This document shows positions 33,506 through 42,446 of a stretch of DNA of 64,000 nt, piece after piece. Every line of letters begins with the position of its first letter. Position 1 is the stretch's first letter. The translations under genes were made by a program, and so were the position numbers. The notes beneath the pieces are model-generated. The model searched no databases, was not told the origin of the DNA, and saw only the letters and a program-made list of their open reading frames with translations. This DNA is from an uncultured Peptoniphilaceae bacterium (lineage in GTDB: Bacteria > Bacillota > Clostridia > Tissierellales > Peptoniphilaceae): NCBI GenBank assembly GCA_943912255.1, contig CALTTP010000002.1:62001-126000 (forward strand), given 5' to 3'.

Positions 33506-34107
33506 AAAATATAGAATTTGATGATTCTAAAAATCTTTTTAAGATCTATTTAGATGATAGCTTTTTATACGCTAACTATGAATTATATAACGAATTGGTA
33601 TTAAGTAAGGGAAAAATATTAGATTCTAATGAATTAGAAAAATTAAAGGAATTTAATGATTTTAACTTAAATTACTCAAAGGCTATAAATTTCATTAGTT
33701 ACAGGATTCGTACCAAAAAGGAAATAGCCAATAAGTTGAAAAGAGAAGATACACCATTTTTACAAATTGACGAAATTATAGATAAACTTGAATCTAATGG
33801 TTACATTGACGATGAAGCTTTTGCAAAAAGCTACTTTGAGTCAAAATCCAGAATAAATTCTTGGTCTTTTAAAAAAATAGAATTTGAATTAAAGAACAAA
33901 GGTATTCATCAAGATATAATCGAAGGATTAAAGTACAATTGTGAAGATCTGGATTATGAAAATGCTAAATCCCTTGCAATTAAAAAAATACCCCTATGGA
34001 AGAAAAAATATGAAGGTTTCAAGTTGAAAAATAAAATGTATACTTTTTTAGCTTCAAAAGGCTTTAAATATGAAGTTATTGAAAGATTAATTGGTGAACT
34101 CCTTTGA
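33496..34107 (+). CDS. recX: Regulatory protein RecX
   Basis: RecX binds RecA filaments and limits their activity. The 203-residue protein has the three-helix repeats of the family: YSKAINFISYRIRTKKEIANKL, YIDDEAFAKSYFES near residue 112, and a last repeat ending in KGFKYEVIERLIGELL. It starts at an ATG inside the 32-residue peptide gene, with no visible ribosome site. Its stop overlaps the GIY-YIG start. It is about 33 kb from recA, not adjacent. Confidence 0.88.
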   Translation: MEIKNIEFDDSKNLFKIYLDDSFLYANYELYNELVLSKGKILDSNELEKLKEFNDFNLNYSKAINFISYRIRTKKEIANKLKREDTPFLQIDEIIDKLESNGYIDDEAFAKSYFESKSRINSWSFKKIEFELKNKGIHQDIIEGLKYNCEDLDYENAKSLAIKKIPLWKKKYEGFKLKNKMYTFLASKGFKYEVIERLIGELL

Positions 34108-34361
34108 ATTTTGTTTATATATTAAGATGTAAAGACAATACTTTATATACTGGTTGGACCAATGATTTGGAAAAACGACTTCAGGTCCACAATAGTGGTA
34201 AGGGGGCAAAATATACAAGGGGTCGAACCCCTGTAGAGTTAGTCTACTACGAAAAGCATGAAGATAAATTAATAGCTCAGAAAAGAGAGCGAAAAATAAA
34301 GAAACTTAGTAGGGAAAATAAAATAGAATTAATACTTAAACATTCAAAAACTAAAATTTAA
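34104..34361 (+). CDS. GIY-YIG nuclease superfamily protein (UPF0213, YazA type)
   Basis: An 85-residue minimal GIY-YIG domain: FVYILRCKDNTLYTGWTNDL carries the GIY and YIG equivalents (VYI and YTG), the Arg is in LEKRLQVHNSG, and a basic tail follows. Stand-alone UPF0213 proteins have no proven cellular role. It starts with TTG overlapping the recX stop codon, so the two are translated together. The link to recX is notable but may be chance. Confidence 0.88.
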   Translation: MNFVYILRCKDNTLYTGWTNDLEKRLQVHNSGKGAKYTRGRTPVELVYYEKHEDKLIAQKRERKIKKLSRENKIELILKHSKTKI

Positions 34362-34373
34362 ATCTATTTAAAT

Positions 34374-34402
34374 GGGATTCTAACCTTCAGTGTTAGAATC
34401 CC
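34374..34402. terminator. Hairpin between convergent GIY-YIG and DegV genes
   Basis: GGGATTCTAAC and GTTAGAATCCC form a perfect 11-bp stem. T-runs on either side are poor. A likely transcript-end structure for both genes. Confidence 0.6.
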
Positions 34403-34434
34403 CTATGGATTTTGTATAGCTTTAATTTACATAA

Positions 34435-35331
34435 TTATTTTATTCTAATATTTAAAAGATTTTCATCAGTCATTTCTTTTAACATTGTAATCATCAAGCA
34501 TCCTGGTCCAGTGTGAGATCCTATAACAGCTCCTATCTCATCTACATAAATATTAGTAAAGCCTAATTCTTCTTCAATTACCCCTTTTAAATCCTTAGCC
34601 AAATCCAAAGAATCAGCATGACCAATGATAACAAGTTGGTCTTTAGGTATATTGGAATCCATGTTCTCATCTATATATTCCGCAAATTTTTTATAAACTT
34701 TTTTTAATCCTCTAGCCTTGTCTATTGGGATTAATTTCCCTTGTTCATCTACTTTCATAATAGGTTTTATATTTAACATTCCCCCTATTACTTTTTGAGC
34801 TGTGGAGACTCTTCCTCCCCTATGCAAATATTTCATATCATCTACAGTAAAAACAACAAAAGTCGCCTTTATCAGTTCCTTAGTTTTTTTAATAATATCT
34901 TCAAAGGATAAATTTTCATTTATCATTTTTATTATTCTTATTGCCAGCATAGTAATTTCATAACTAGCCAATTTTGTATCTATGATTTCAATTTCTGCAT
35001 TTGGATTTTCGTCAATAATCAAGTCCTTAGCCAATTTCGCAGAATTATAGCAACCTGAAATTCCAGAAGATAATGTCAAACACAATATTTTATTATCCTT
35101 GTCAATTTCCTTTTTAAATTCATTTACATATTCTTCCACACTAACTTGCGAAGTAGTAAATACTTCACCATTTCGAATCCTATCATAGAGTTCATTAGGT
35201 AATATATCTATTCCGTCTTTATATTCATCGTCTTTAGATATTGCAGTTAACGGAATTACTGTAATATCATATTTTTTTGCCAACTCTTGAGACATATCTG
35301 AACCAGAGTCAACTATTAATTTAATATTCAT
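34435..35331 (-). CDS. DegV family fatty-acid-binding protein (second copy)
   Basis: A 298-residue DegV/FakB protein: KLIVDSGSDMSQELAKK start, TSQVSVEEYV near residue 61, CLTLSSGISGCYNSAKLA near 85, YLHRGGRVSTAQK near 173 and GSHTGPGCL near 277. It differs enough from the copy at 28865-29731 (different loops, no shared flanks) to suggest a different fatty-acid preference, as in FakB1/FakB2. This is inference. It is a single-gene unit divergent from asnA. Confidence 0.9.
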   Translation of the reverse strand: MNIKLIVDSGSDMSQELAKKYDITVIPLTAISKDDEYKDGIDILPNELYDRIRNGEVFTTSQVSVEEYVNEFKKEIDKDNKILCLTLSSGISGCYNSAKLAKDLIIDENPNAEIEIIDTKLASYEITMLAIRIIKMINENLSFEDIIKKTKELIKATFVVFTVDDMKYLHRGGRVSTAQKVIGGMLNIKPIMKVDEQGKLIPIDKARGLKKVYKKFAEYIDENMDSNIPKDQLVIIGHADSLDLAKDLKGVIEEELGFTNIYVDEIGAVIGSHTGPGCLMITMLKEMTDENLLNIRIK

Positions 35332-35396
35332 ATAATCACCACACTTTGCATTTTATTATATCATAAACTTTCTAATATACATAATTATATTCTTCA

Positions 35397-35426
35397 TTGA
35401 CCTATCCCAGATAATTAGAGTATAAT
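35397..35426 (+). promoter_or_regulatory. Sigma-A promoter of asnA
   Basis: TTGACC at 35397-35402, an 18-base spacer, TATAAT at 35421-35426. Transcription would start about 70 bases before the asnA ATG. Confidence 0.75.
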
Positions 35427-35449
35427 GGGCATATTGTTGTTAATTAGTT

Positions 35450-35480
35450 GAGCGCTCAAAAATTTGAGTGCTTAATTTTT
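35450..35480 (+). promoter_or_regulatory. Hairpin in the asnA leader
   Basis: GAGCGCTCAAA pairs with TTTGAGTGCTT (11 bp with G-T pairs) and is followed by AATTTTT, then the asnA ribosome site. It looks like a weak terminator in the 5' leader, so attenuation is possible. It resembles the hairpin at 19322-19345 in sequence and position. Confidence 0.55.
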
Positions 35481-35498
35481 ACTAGGAGTGTAATATCA

Positions 35499-36512
35499 AT
35501 GAATAATTTAATTATACCAGATGGTTATAAATCCACTTTGGATTTACTTAAAACTCAAAAGGCCATTAAGTTGATAAAGGATTTTTTTCAAATCTGTTTA
35601 TCAAAAAAATTAAAATTAACGAGAGTCTCGGCGCCTCTTTTTGTGGAAAAGAATTCTGGATTTAATGATAATTTAACTGGAAAAGAACATCCCGTTAGCT
35701 TCATGGTTTCCCAAGACGATAAAGATGTAGAATTAGAAATAATTCACTCTTTGGCAAAATGGAAGAGGAATGCTCTGTATTGTTATAAAATACCAATTGA
35801 AGAGGGAATTTATACGGATATGAATGCCATTAGATCTAATGAAGTTTGTGATAATACCCATTCTTATTACGTAGATCAATGGGACTGGGAAAAAGTAATA
35901 GATAAGGAAGATAGAACTGAAAAGTATTTATATTCCGTTGTTAATGATATCTATGAGGTTTTACTTAATACTGAGGATATGTTGTCTAAGGAATTTGAAG
36001 ATTACAATAAAATTTTACCAAGGAATATTACTTTTATATCCACAGAAGATTTGGAGTCTCTATACCCTAACCTAGATCCAGAAGAAAGAGAAAAAACTTT
36101 TTGCAAAGAAAAAGGAGCTATTTTCCTTTCAAAAATAGGTGGAAATTTAAAATGTGGTAAACCCCATGGTGTAAGATCCCCAGATTATGACGATTGGTCT
36201 CTTAATGGAGACATAATCGTATGGAATCCTATATTGGATGATGCTCTGGAGCTATCCTCTATGGGAATTAGAGTTGACTCTGAAACTTTAAAAAAGCAAT
36301 TAAAACAATCCAACACTTTGGAAAGGTTAAATTTAGATTTTCATAAAAATCTAATAGAAGGTTTATATCCTCAATGTATTGGCGGAGGAATTGGACAATC
36401 AAGAATTTGTATGTTTCTTTTACAAAAGGCCCATATTGGAGAAGTTCAATCTAGTATATGGCCAAAATCCATGATTGATGAATGTATGAAGAATGGAATA
36501 AATTTACTTTAA
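35499..36512 (+). CDS. asnA: Aspartate-ammonia ligase (asparagine synthetase A)
   Basis: AsnA makes asparagine from aspartate, ammonia and ATP, and is related to class II tRNA synthetases. The 337-residue protein has APLFVEKNSGFNDNLTG near residue 45, KWKRNALYCY near 85, DQWDWEK near 126 and GGGIGQSRICMFLLQK near 300 (the motif-3 Arg). ATG 35499 has AGGAGTG upstream; an in-frame extension back to 35448 would overlap the leader hairpin and is rejected. Single-gene unit with its own promoter and terminator. Confidence 0.96.
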   Translation: MNNLIIPDGYKSTLDLLKTQKAIKLIKDFFQICLSKKLKLTRVSAPLFVEKNSGFNDNLTGKEHPVSFMVSQDDKDVELEIIHSLAKWKRNALYCYKIPIEEGIYTDMNAIRSNEVCDNTHSYYVDQWDWEKVIDKEDRTEKYLYSVVNDIYEVLLNTEDMLSKEFEDYNKILPRNITFISTEDLESLYPNLDPEEREKTFCKEKGAIFLSKIGGNLKCGKPHGVRSPDYDDWSLNGDIIVWNPILDDALELSSMGIRVDSETLKKQLKQSNTLERLNLDFHKNLIEGLYPQCIGGGIGQSRICMFLLQKAHIGEVQSSIWPKSMIDECMKNGINLL

Positions 36513-36531
36513 TTTTATATGCTAAAATCAT

Positions 36532-36573
36532 AAAGCCCTTTTACTTCCAAAATTTAAGTAATGGGGCTTTTAT
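36532..36573 (+). terminator. Terminator after asnA
   Basis: AAAGCCC pairs with GGGCTTT, with an inner TTACTT / AAGTAA stem, followed by TATT. Clear stem with a short T-rich tail. Confidence 0.75.
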
Positions 36574-36685
36574 TGAATATTTTATATAAGACTGCAAAAT
36601 TAGAAAGTAAATCGATATCACTTCCCTTAAAATTAATTAAAAAGTAATGTATAATGATATTAGAAAAATGTTGCGAGGGAGGAAA

Positions 36686-37498
36686 ATGCTTAAATTTATT
36701 GTAATATCGGATTCTACAGGTGAGACTTGTGAGCAGATAATAAGTGCTGCTTATGCACAGTTCAACTTGGAAGAAAAAGAGATCGAAAGATTCTCAAATG
36801 TTCGAGATGTTGAAAGATTAAATAATATATTTAATAAAATAGAAACAAATAGCAGTTCCATAATATTTTATTCGCTAGTTGATGAACAACTCATTGAGCA
36901 TTTAAAGAAAAGCAGCGAACTGAAAAATATCGATGCTGTAGATGTACTTACGCCGGCTATAGTGGCAATAGAAAGAGTTTCCAATTTAACGCCTATAACT
37001 AAACCGGGAGCATTGAGGGATTTAGATGCTCAGTACTTTAAGAGAGTTGATGCTATTGACTTTGCAGTTCGATATGATGATGGTAAAGATCCTAGGGGCG
37101 TACTTTCTGCAGATGTAACTATCTTAGGGGTATCAAGGACATCAAAGACTCCCCTATCCATGTATCTTGCCAACAAAAACTTTCGTGTAGCCAATATTCC
37201 TTTAGTACCTGAAACGCCAGTACCAAAGGAGATATTCCAAGTTTCCAATAAAAAAATAATTGGACTTACCAACTCACCAGAGAAATTGAATTCAATTAGA
37301 AAATCTAGACTTCAATCACTTGGGTTACCAGCAAATTCTTCCTATTCCAATTTAGATAGGATACTATTAGAATTAGAGCATGCTCATTCTATTATGAAAA
37401 GAGTTGGTTGCCCAATAATAGACGTATCCGAACGTGCTATTGAAGAAACTGCTGAAATAATAATTAGACATTTAAGAAAAATTAATGATAGGTTGTAG
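36686..37498 (+). CDS. Pyruvate, phosphate dikinase regulatory protein (DUF299)
   Basis: A bifunctional ADP-dependent kinase and phosphorylase that switches PPDK off and on by acting on a Thr beside its catalytic His. The 270-residue protein starts MLKFIVISDSTGETCEQI and has the P-loop GVSRTSKTPLSMYLA near residue 149, plus GCPIIDVSERAIEET near the end. ATG 36686 has GGGAGGAAA; an upstream in-frame ATG (36647) lies within the promoter area, where TATAAT is at 36650-36655. It is nine bases upstream of ppdK, its target. Confidence 0.94.
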   Translation: MLKFIVISDSTGETCEQIISAAYAQFNLEEKEIERFSNVRDVERLNNIFNKIETNSSSIIFYSLVDEQLIEHLKKSSELKNIDAVDVLTPAIVAIERVSNLTPITKPGALRDLDAQYFKRVDAIDFAVRYDDGKDPRGVLSADVTILGVSRTSKTPLSMYLANKNFRVANIPLVPETPVPKEIFQVSNKKIIGLTNSPEKLNSIRKSRLQSLGLPANSSYSNLDRILLELEHAHSIMKRVGCPIIDVSERAIEETAEIIIRHLRKINDRL

Positions 37499-37507
37499 GA
37501 GGATCAA

Positions 37508-40138
37508 ATGACAAAAAAATATGTTTATGATTTTTTAGAAGGAAATAAGGACATGAGAAATCTTCTTGGAGGAAAAGGTGCCAACTTGGCTGAAATGACT
37601 AACCTTGGCCTTTCTGTACCACCAGGATTTACAATAACAACTGAGGCTTGTAATAGATATTATGATGAAAACGAAACCCTTTGGGAAGAATTATTAGAAG
37701 AAGTTAGTACTCATATTAAGAGTACAGAGGAAAAATTACAAAAAAAGTTCTCTGATGCTGAAAATCCTTTACTTTTCTCAGTTAGAAGTGGAGCAGTATT
37801 TTCTATGCCTGGTATGATGGATACAATATTAAATCTAGGTATAAACGATGAATCAGTTATAGGACTTGCCCATTCCACAGGAAATGAAAGATTTGCCTAT
37901 GATTCTTATAGAAGATTTATTCAAATGTTTTCTGATGTTGCAATGGAAATACCTAAAGTTCATTTTGATTCTGCTTTAGAAGATATGAAGGAAAAGCGCA
38001 ACGCTAAACTAGATACAGATTTAACAGCTGAGGATTTAAAAGAATTAGTTGGTAAATTTAAAGAAATATTCAAAGAAGAAACTGGAAAAGACTTCCCCCA
38101 AGATCCTTTAATCCAATTAAAACATTCAATAGAAGCTGTGTTTAGATCTTGGAATAACCCTCGTGCAAAAATCTATAGAAAATTGAATAATATTGATGAC
38201 TCTCTGGGAACTGCTGTAAATGTTCAATCTATGGTATTTGGAAATATGGGTAAAAATTCTGGAACTGGTGTAGCATTTTCAAGAAATCCAGCTACTGGAG
38301 AAAATAAATTATTCGGAGAATATTTAATGGATGCTCAAGGCGAAGACGTAGTAGCAGGTATTAGAACTCCTCAAGAGATAGCAACATTACATGAAGCTAT
38401 GCCTGAAGTATATGAAGAATTTTTAAATACTGCTGAAAGACTTGAAAAACATTATAAGGATATGCAAGATTTAGAGTTTACAATTGAAAACGGAAAACTT
38501 TATATACTTCAAACTAGAAATGGTAAGAGAACTACTCAAGCCGCTCTAAATATTGCCGTGGAATTAGTTGAAGAAGGCTTAATAACAAAAGAAGAAGCAT
38601 TGCTTAGAGTAGAACCTCTTAGCTTAAATCAACTTCTTCACCATACTTTTGATGAAAAACAACTTGAAGATGCTGAACTAATAACCAAAGGTTTAGCTGC
38701 TTCACCTGGTGCTGCCAGTGGTAAAATATACTTTCATGCACAAGATGCTGTTAAGGCGGCAAAATCTGGTGAAAGGGTTGTGTTAGTAAGACAGGAAACA
38801 TCTCCAGAAGACATTGAAGGAATGATAACAGCTGAAGGTATTTTAACTGCTCGTGGCGGTATGACTTCTCATGCTGCTGTAGTAGCAAGAGGTATGGGAA
38901 AATGCTGTGTTGCTGGGGCTTCTGATGTTGTAGTAGATGAAATTCAAAAGATAATGAGAACTCCTAAATACACCTTACATGAAGGGGATTATATATCATT
39001 AAATGGTAGTGATGGTTCTATCTATTTAGGTGATATAGAAAAGGTTCAGCCTACTCTTTCTGGGAACTTCGAAAAATTCATGTCTTGGGCAGATGAAATT
39101 AGAGATATGAAAGTAAGAACAAATGCTGACACTCCAAGAGATGCTAAACAAGCATTAGCTTTTGGTGCAGAAGGAATAGGATTGACTCGTACTGAGCATA
39201 TGTTCTTTGATGAGAATAGAATTCCTATTGTACGAGAAATGATATTGTCTAAGACCGTTGAACAAAGACAAAAGGCTCTAGAAGAACTTAGACCTATGCA
39301 AGAAGAGGATTTTTATGAAATATATAAAGCCATGGCAGATATGTCTGTTACTATTAGACTTTTAGATCCTCCTCTACATGAATTCCTTCCATCTAAAAAA
39401 GAAGATATAGAATCTCTTGCTAAAAAGATGAATTTAACTTTTGATGAGGTAAATGATACTGTTAATGACCTTAAGGAAGTTAACCCTATGCTTGGTCACA
39501 GAGGTTGTAGACTTGCTGTAACTTACCCAGAAATATATCGTATGCAAGCAAGAGCAATTATTACAGCAGCTTTAAGATTAAAAGCTGAAGGTTCAGAAAT
39601 TACTCCTGAAATAATGATTCCACTTGTTGGTGATCTTGCAGAATTGAAATTTGTTAAATCTCAAATAGTAGAAGAAATTAATACGGTATTTGAAGAGTTA
39701 AACAATAAGGTTGAATATAAAATTGGAACCATGATAGAAGTTCCTAGAGCAGCACTTTTAGCTGATGAAATTGCAAAAGAAGCTGATTTCTTTAGTTTTG
39801 GTACAAATGATATGACTCAAATGACTTTTGGATTCTCAAGAGATGACGCTGGAAAATTCTTAACTGATTATGAAAATAATAAGATTTATCCAAGAAGTCC
39901 TTTTGAAGAACTAGACGAAAAAGGTGTAGGAAAGTTGTTAGAGCTTGCTGTTAAGGGCGGAAAATCAACTAATCCAAATATTCACCTAGGAATATGTGGT
40001 GAACACGGCGGAGATCCAAAATCTATTGAATTTTGCTACAGCTTGGGTCTTGACTATGTATCCTGTTCCCCATATAGAGTTCCAATTGCAAGATTAACAG
40101 CTGCACAAGCAAAAATAAAAAAAGAACAAAATAAGTAA
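37508..40138 (+). CDS. ppdK: Pyruvate, phosphate dikinase
   Basis: PPDK interconverts pyruvate, ATP and phosphate with PEP, AMP and pyrophosphate. At 876 residues it is full length. The nucleotide-binding domain has GGKGANLAEMT at residues 21-31. The phospho-His domain has TARGGMTSHAAVVARGMGK near 451, with the regulatory Thr two residues before the catalytic His. The PEP-binding barrel has GLTRTEHMFF and FGTNDMTQMTFG, and the last conserved Cys is in LGICGEHGG. Start ATG with AGGAGG. The pair with its regulator suggests PPi-linked glycolysis or gluconeogenesis. Confidence 0.98.
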   Translation: MTKKYVYDFLEGNKDMRNLLGGKGANLAEMTNLGLSVPPGFTITTEACNRYYDENETLWEELLEEVSTHIKSTEEKLQKKFSDAENPLLFSVRSGAVFSMPGMMDTILNLGINDESVIGLAHSTGNERFAYDSYRRFIQMFSDVAMEIPKVHFDSALEDMKEKRNAKLDTDLTAEDLKELVGKFKEIFKEETGKDFPQDPLIQLKHSIEAVFRSWNNPRAKIYRKLNNIDDSLGTAVNVQSMVFGNMGKNSGTGVAFSRNPATGENKLFGEYLMDAQGEDVVAGIRTPQEIATLHEAMPEVYEEFLNTAERLEKHYKDMQDLEFTIENGKLYILQTRNGKRTTQAALNIAVELVEEGLITKEEALLRVEPLSLNQLLHHTFDEKQLEDAELITKGLAASPGAASGKIYFHAQDAVKAAKSGERVVLVRQETSPEDIEGMITAEGILTARGGMTSHAAVVARGMGKCCVAGASDVVVDEIQKIMRTPKYTLHEGDYISLNGSDGSIYLGDIEKVQPTLSGNFEKFMSWADEIRDMKVRTNADTPRDAKQALAFGAEGIGLTRTEHMFFDENRIPIVREMILSKTVEQRQKALEELRPMQEEDFYEIYKAMADMSVTIRLLDPPLHEFLPSKKEDIESLAKKMNLTFDEVNDTVNDLKEVNPMLGHRGCRLAVTYPEIYRMQARAIITAALRLKAEGSEITPEIMIPLVGDLAELKFVKSQIVEEINTVFEELNNKVEYKIGTMIEVPRAALLADEIAKEADFFSFGTNDMTQMTFGFSRDDAGKFLTDYENNKIYPRSPFEELDEKGVGKLLELAVKGGKSTNPNIHLGICGEHGGDPKSIEFCYSLGLDYVSCSPYRVPIARLTAAQAKIKKEQNK

Positions 40139-40143
40139 ATTAT

Positions 40144-40184
40144 AAGAGGCTGGTGTGATTAATTTCATACCAACCTCTTGATTT
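40144..40184 (+). terminator. Terminator after ppdK
   Basis: AAGAGGCTGGTGTGA pairs with TCATACCAACCTCTT (one mismatch and one G-T pair), followed by GATTTTATT. Its minus-strand copy may also receive transcripts from pyrE. Confidence 0.82.
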
Positions 40185-40243
40185 TATTAGACAAATTCTA
40201 TTTTATTATACTATTGTATTTCTAATCGTAGTATCTAGATTAT

Positions 40244-40819
40244 TTAAAACTTCTTTCTGCTTCCAGGTTTTACCAATTCCAAACCTTCTTTACATAAAGG
40301 ACAATCCTCTTTCTCATAGGTGTTAATTTCCAATTTTATGGCTGGATATAATTTTATACCTATATCTTTACCAGAGGTTCTATCAACTAAACATGCAATT
40401 CCAAGACAATTTGCCTTATTCTGCTTTATTACTTCAATGGTTTCAAAAGAACTTTTACCAGTAGTTACTACATCTTCTACAACTAAAACATTGGCATTTT
40501 CCGGGATTTCAAACCCCCTTCTCAAGGTCATAACATCATTTTCTCTTTCTGTAAAGATTGCAGGTACACCAAGAGCTCTACCTAATTCATAAGCAATGAT
40601 TATACCGCCCATAGCAGGTCCAACTACCAAATCAATTTTTAGTCCATCTTCATCAATTTTTTTCTTTATAACTTGACAAACTTCTTCAGTTTTTTCTGGA
40701 TACTGTATTAATTTTGCACACTGAACGTATTTATCGCTATGTTTACCTGAAGACAATAAAAAATGTCCTGTAAGTAAAGCGTCACTTTCTTTAAGTAATT
40801 GTAAAATTCTATCTTCCAT
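40244..40819 (-). CDS. pyrE: Orotate phosphoribosyltransferase
   Basis: PyrE joins orotate to PRPP to give OMP. The 191-residue protein shows LSSGKHSDKYVQCAKL near residue 23, the flexible loop FTERENDVMTLRRGF near 90 and the PRPP motif VLVVEDVVTTGKSSFE near 110. A C-terminal CPLCKEG pair of cysteines is typical of the clostridial/archaeal-type subgroup. Last gene of the pyr operon, nine bases after pyrD. Confidence 0.95.
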   Translation of the reverse strand: MEDRILQLLKESDALLTGHFLLSSGKHSDKYVQCAKLIQYPEKTEEVCQVIKKKIDEDGLKIDLVVGPAMGGIIIAYELGRALGVPAIFTERENDVMTLRRGFEIPENANVLVVEDVVTTGKSSFETIEVIKQNKANCLGIACLVDRTSGKDIGIKLYPAIKLEINTYEKEDCPLCKEGLELVKPGSRKKF

Positions 40820-40828
40820 ATTATCCCC

Positions 40829-41725
40829 CTATATTATTCCCCTTATTTCATCTAAACTTTTAATACCTTGTTCTTCCATAAATTTAGCCATTCCTTCAGC
40901 AATTTCCACCATTGAATTTGGATTTACAAAATTAGCTGTTCCTACTTGAATGGCTGTAGCTCCAACCATTATAAACTCAATTGCGTCTTTACAATCCATT
41001 ATTCCACCAATACCAATTACTGGAACATTTACTACAGACACTACATCCCTAACCATTCTTAAAGCTATAGGTTTAATTGCAGGTCCAGATAATCCTGCTG
41101 TAATATTGTTAAACACAGGTTTCTTATTATAAATATCTACAGCAATTGCATTAAATGTATTCACTAAGGACAAACCGTCAGCTCCTGCTTCAACACATTT
41201 TACAGCCATATCCTTTATATTTTCTGCATTAGGTGAAAGTTTTACAATTAAAACTTTATCTGTATGAGCTCTAACTTCCCTTACAACTTCTTCTGCAATA
41301 TCACATTTTATTCCAAAAGCCATTCCACCTTCTTTTACATTTGGACAAGAGATATTTAACTCAATTATTCCAATATCCGTCTTGTTCAATAATTCAATGG
41401 ATTTTATATAGTCGTCTAGAGTTGATCCACCTACGTTTACCAATACTCTAGTATCATATTGTCTTAAAAATTCTAGGTCATTTTTAATAAATTCAGCTGT
41501 TGAAGGATTTTGAAGTCCTATACTATTCATTATACCTGAAGGGGTTTCATGAATTCTTATTCCCCTATTTCCTGGCTTTGCTTTATATGTCACTCCAGAA
41601 GTTGCAATTCCACCTATTTTATTAAAATCCACATAGGGCTCGTATTCTCTACCGAATCCAAAAGTTCCTGATGCAGCAATAACTGGATTTTTAAAAACTA
41701 TATCACAAATCTTAGTTTTCAGCAT
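40829..41725 (-). CDS. pyrD: Dihydroorotate dehydrogenase, class 1B catalytic subunit
   Basis: The NAD-linked class 1B enzyme works as a heterotetramer with PyrK. The 298-residue flavin barrel has NPVIAASGTFGFG near residue 13, a substrate loop NSIGLQNPS near 66, NISCPNVKEGGMAFG near 126 with the catalytic Cys, LVNTFNAIAVD near 185 and GIGGIMDCKDAIEF near 237. The start ATG overlaps pyrK by 14 bases. Confidence 0.96.
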   Translation of the reverse strand: MLKTKICDIVFKNPVIAASGTFGFGREYEPYVDFNKIGGIATSGVTYKAKPGNRGIRIHETPSGIMNSIGLQNPSTAEFIKNDLEFLRQYDTRVLVNVGGSTLDDYIKSIELLNKTDIGIIELNISCPNVKEGGMAFGIKCDIAEEVVREVRAHTDKVLIVKLSPNAENIKDMAVKCVEAGADGLSLVNTFNAIAVDIYNKKPVFNNITAGLSGPAIKPIALRMVRDVVSVVNVPVIGIGGIMDCKDAIEFIMVGATAIQVGTANFVNPNSMVEIAEGMAKFMEEQGIKSLDEIRGII

Positions 41726-42446
41726 AAAAAATCACCTCTTCTCCATTAAATATAGGGCCTTCATGACAAACCCTTTTAATTCCTTTAGTAGTTTCAATGG
41801 CACAACCATAGCAAGCTCCAATACCACAAGCCATATGAGATTCTAAGGAATAATAGGATTTTCCTGACAATTCCCTCTTTTGTAGAGATTGCATCATTGG
41901 GTTAGGTCCACAGGCAAAAATATGATCATATTTATCTTCGATAATATCTGTTACTAATCCTTTATGCCCTTCAATTCCCGTTATAGTAGTAATATTTACA
42001 TTGTTAGTATGTTTTGCGAATTCATCCATTAAATAACTTTTATCATAGAATCCAGCGTACAAATCAATATTTGCATCTAATTTCTTTACTAAGTACATAA
42101 ACGGTGCCAGTCCTATGCCTCCGGCAACAATAGCGCATTTTTCAACATTTTCAATAGGAAATGAATTACCAAGAGGTCCCAATAATTTTATATAGGCACC
42201 TTCTTTTAATTCAGATAGAATGGTAGTACCTTTTCCTACCACCTTATATAAGAAGGATATCTTTCCATCCTCCAGATCATAGATACTTAAAGGTCTAGGT
42301 AGAAGAGGACTATCATTCCAAGCCCTCAACATATAGAATTGACCAGGTTCTCCTTGAAAATCCCCATCTAACTCTATCAAATATATGTCCTCTTGAATTT
42401 TTTTGTTTAGGATTATTTTGCTATCTTTATAATTATTCTTCTCCAT
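41712..42446 (-). CDS. pyrK: Dihydroorotate dehydrogenase electron-transfer subunit
   Basis: PyrK carries FAD and a 2Fe-2S cluster and passes electrons from PyrD to NAD. The 244-residue protein has the FAD-binding motif PLLPRPLSIYDLE near residue 50, GGIGLAPFMYLVKKL near 109 and the four cluster cysteines in CGIGACYGC and a later C (VCHEG). Overlaps pyrF by 14 bases and pyrD by 14 bases. Confidence 0.96.
   Translation of the reverse strand: MEKNNYKDSKIILNKKIQEDIYLIELDGDFQGEPGQFYMLRAWNDSPLLPRPLSIYDLEDGKISFLYKVVGKGTTILSELKEGAYIKLLGPLGNSFPIENVEKCAIVAGGIGLAPFMYLVKKLDANIDLYAGFYDKSYLMDEFAKHTNNVNITTITGIEGHKGLVTDIIEDKYDHIFACGPNPMMQSLQKRELSGKSYYSLESHMACGIGACYGCAIETTKGIKRVCHEGPIFNGEEVIFYAEN

Noticed and set aside
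40185..40243. Terminator of the pyr operon after pyrE
   Set aside because: Only a 6-bp ATACTA/TAGTAT stem with a long loop and no good T-run; the ppdK hairpin further on is a better candidate.
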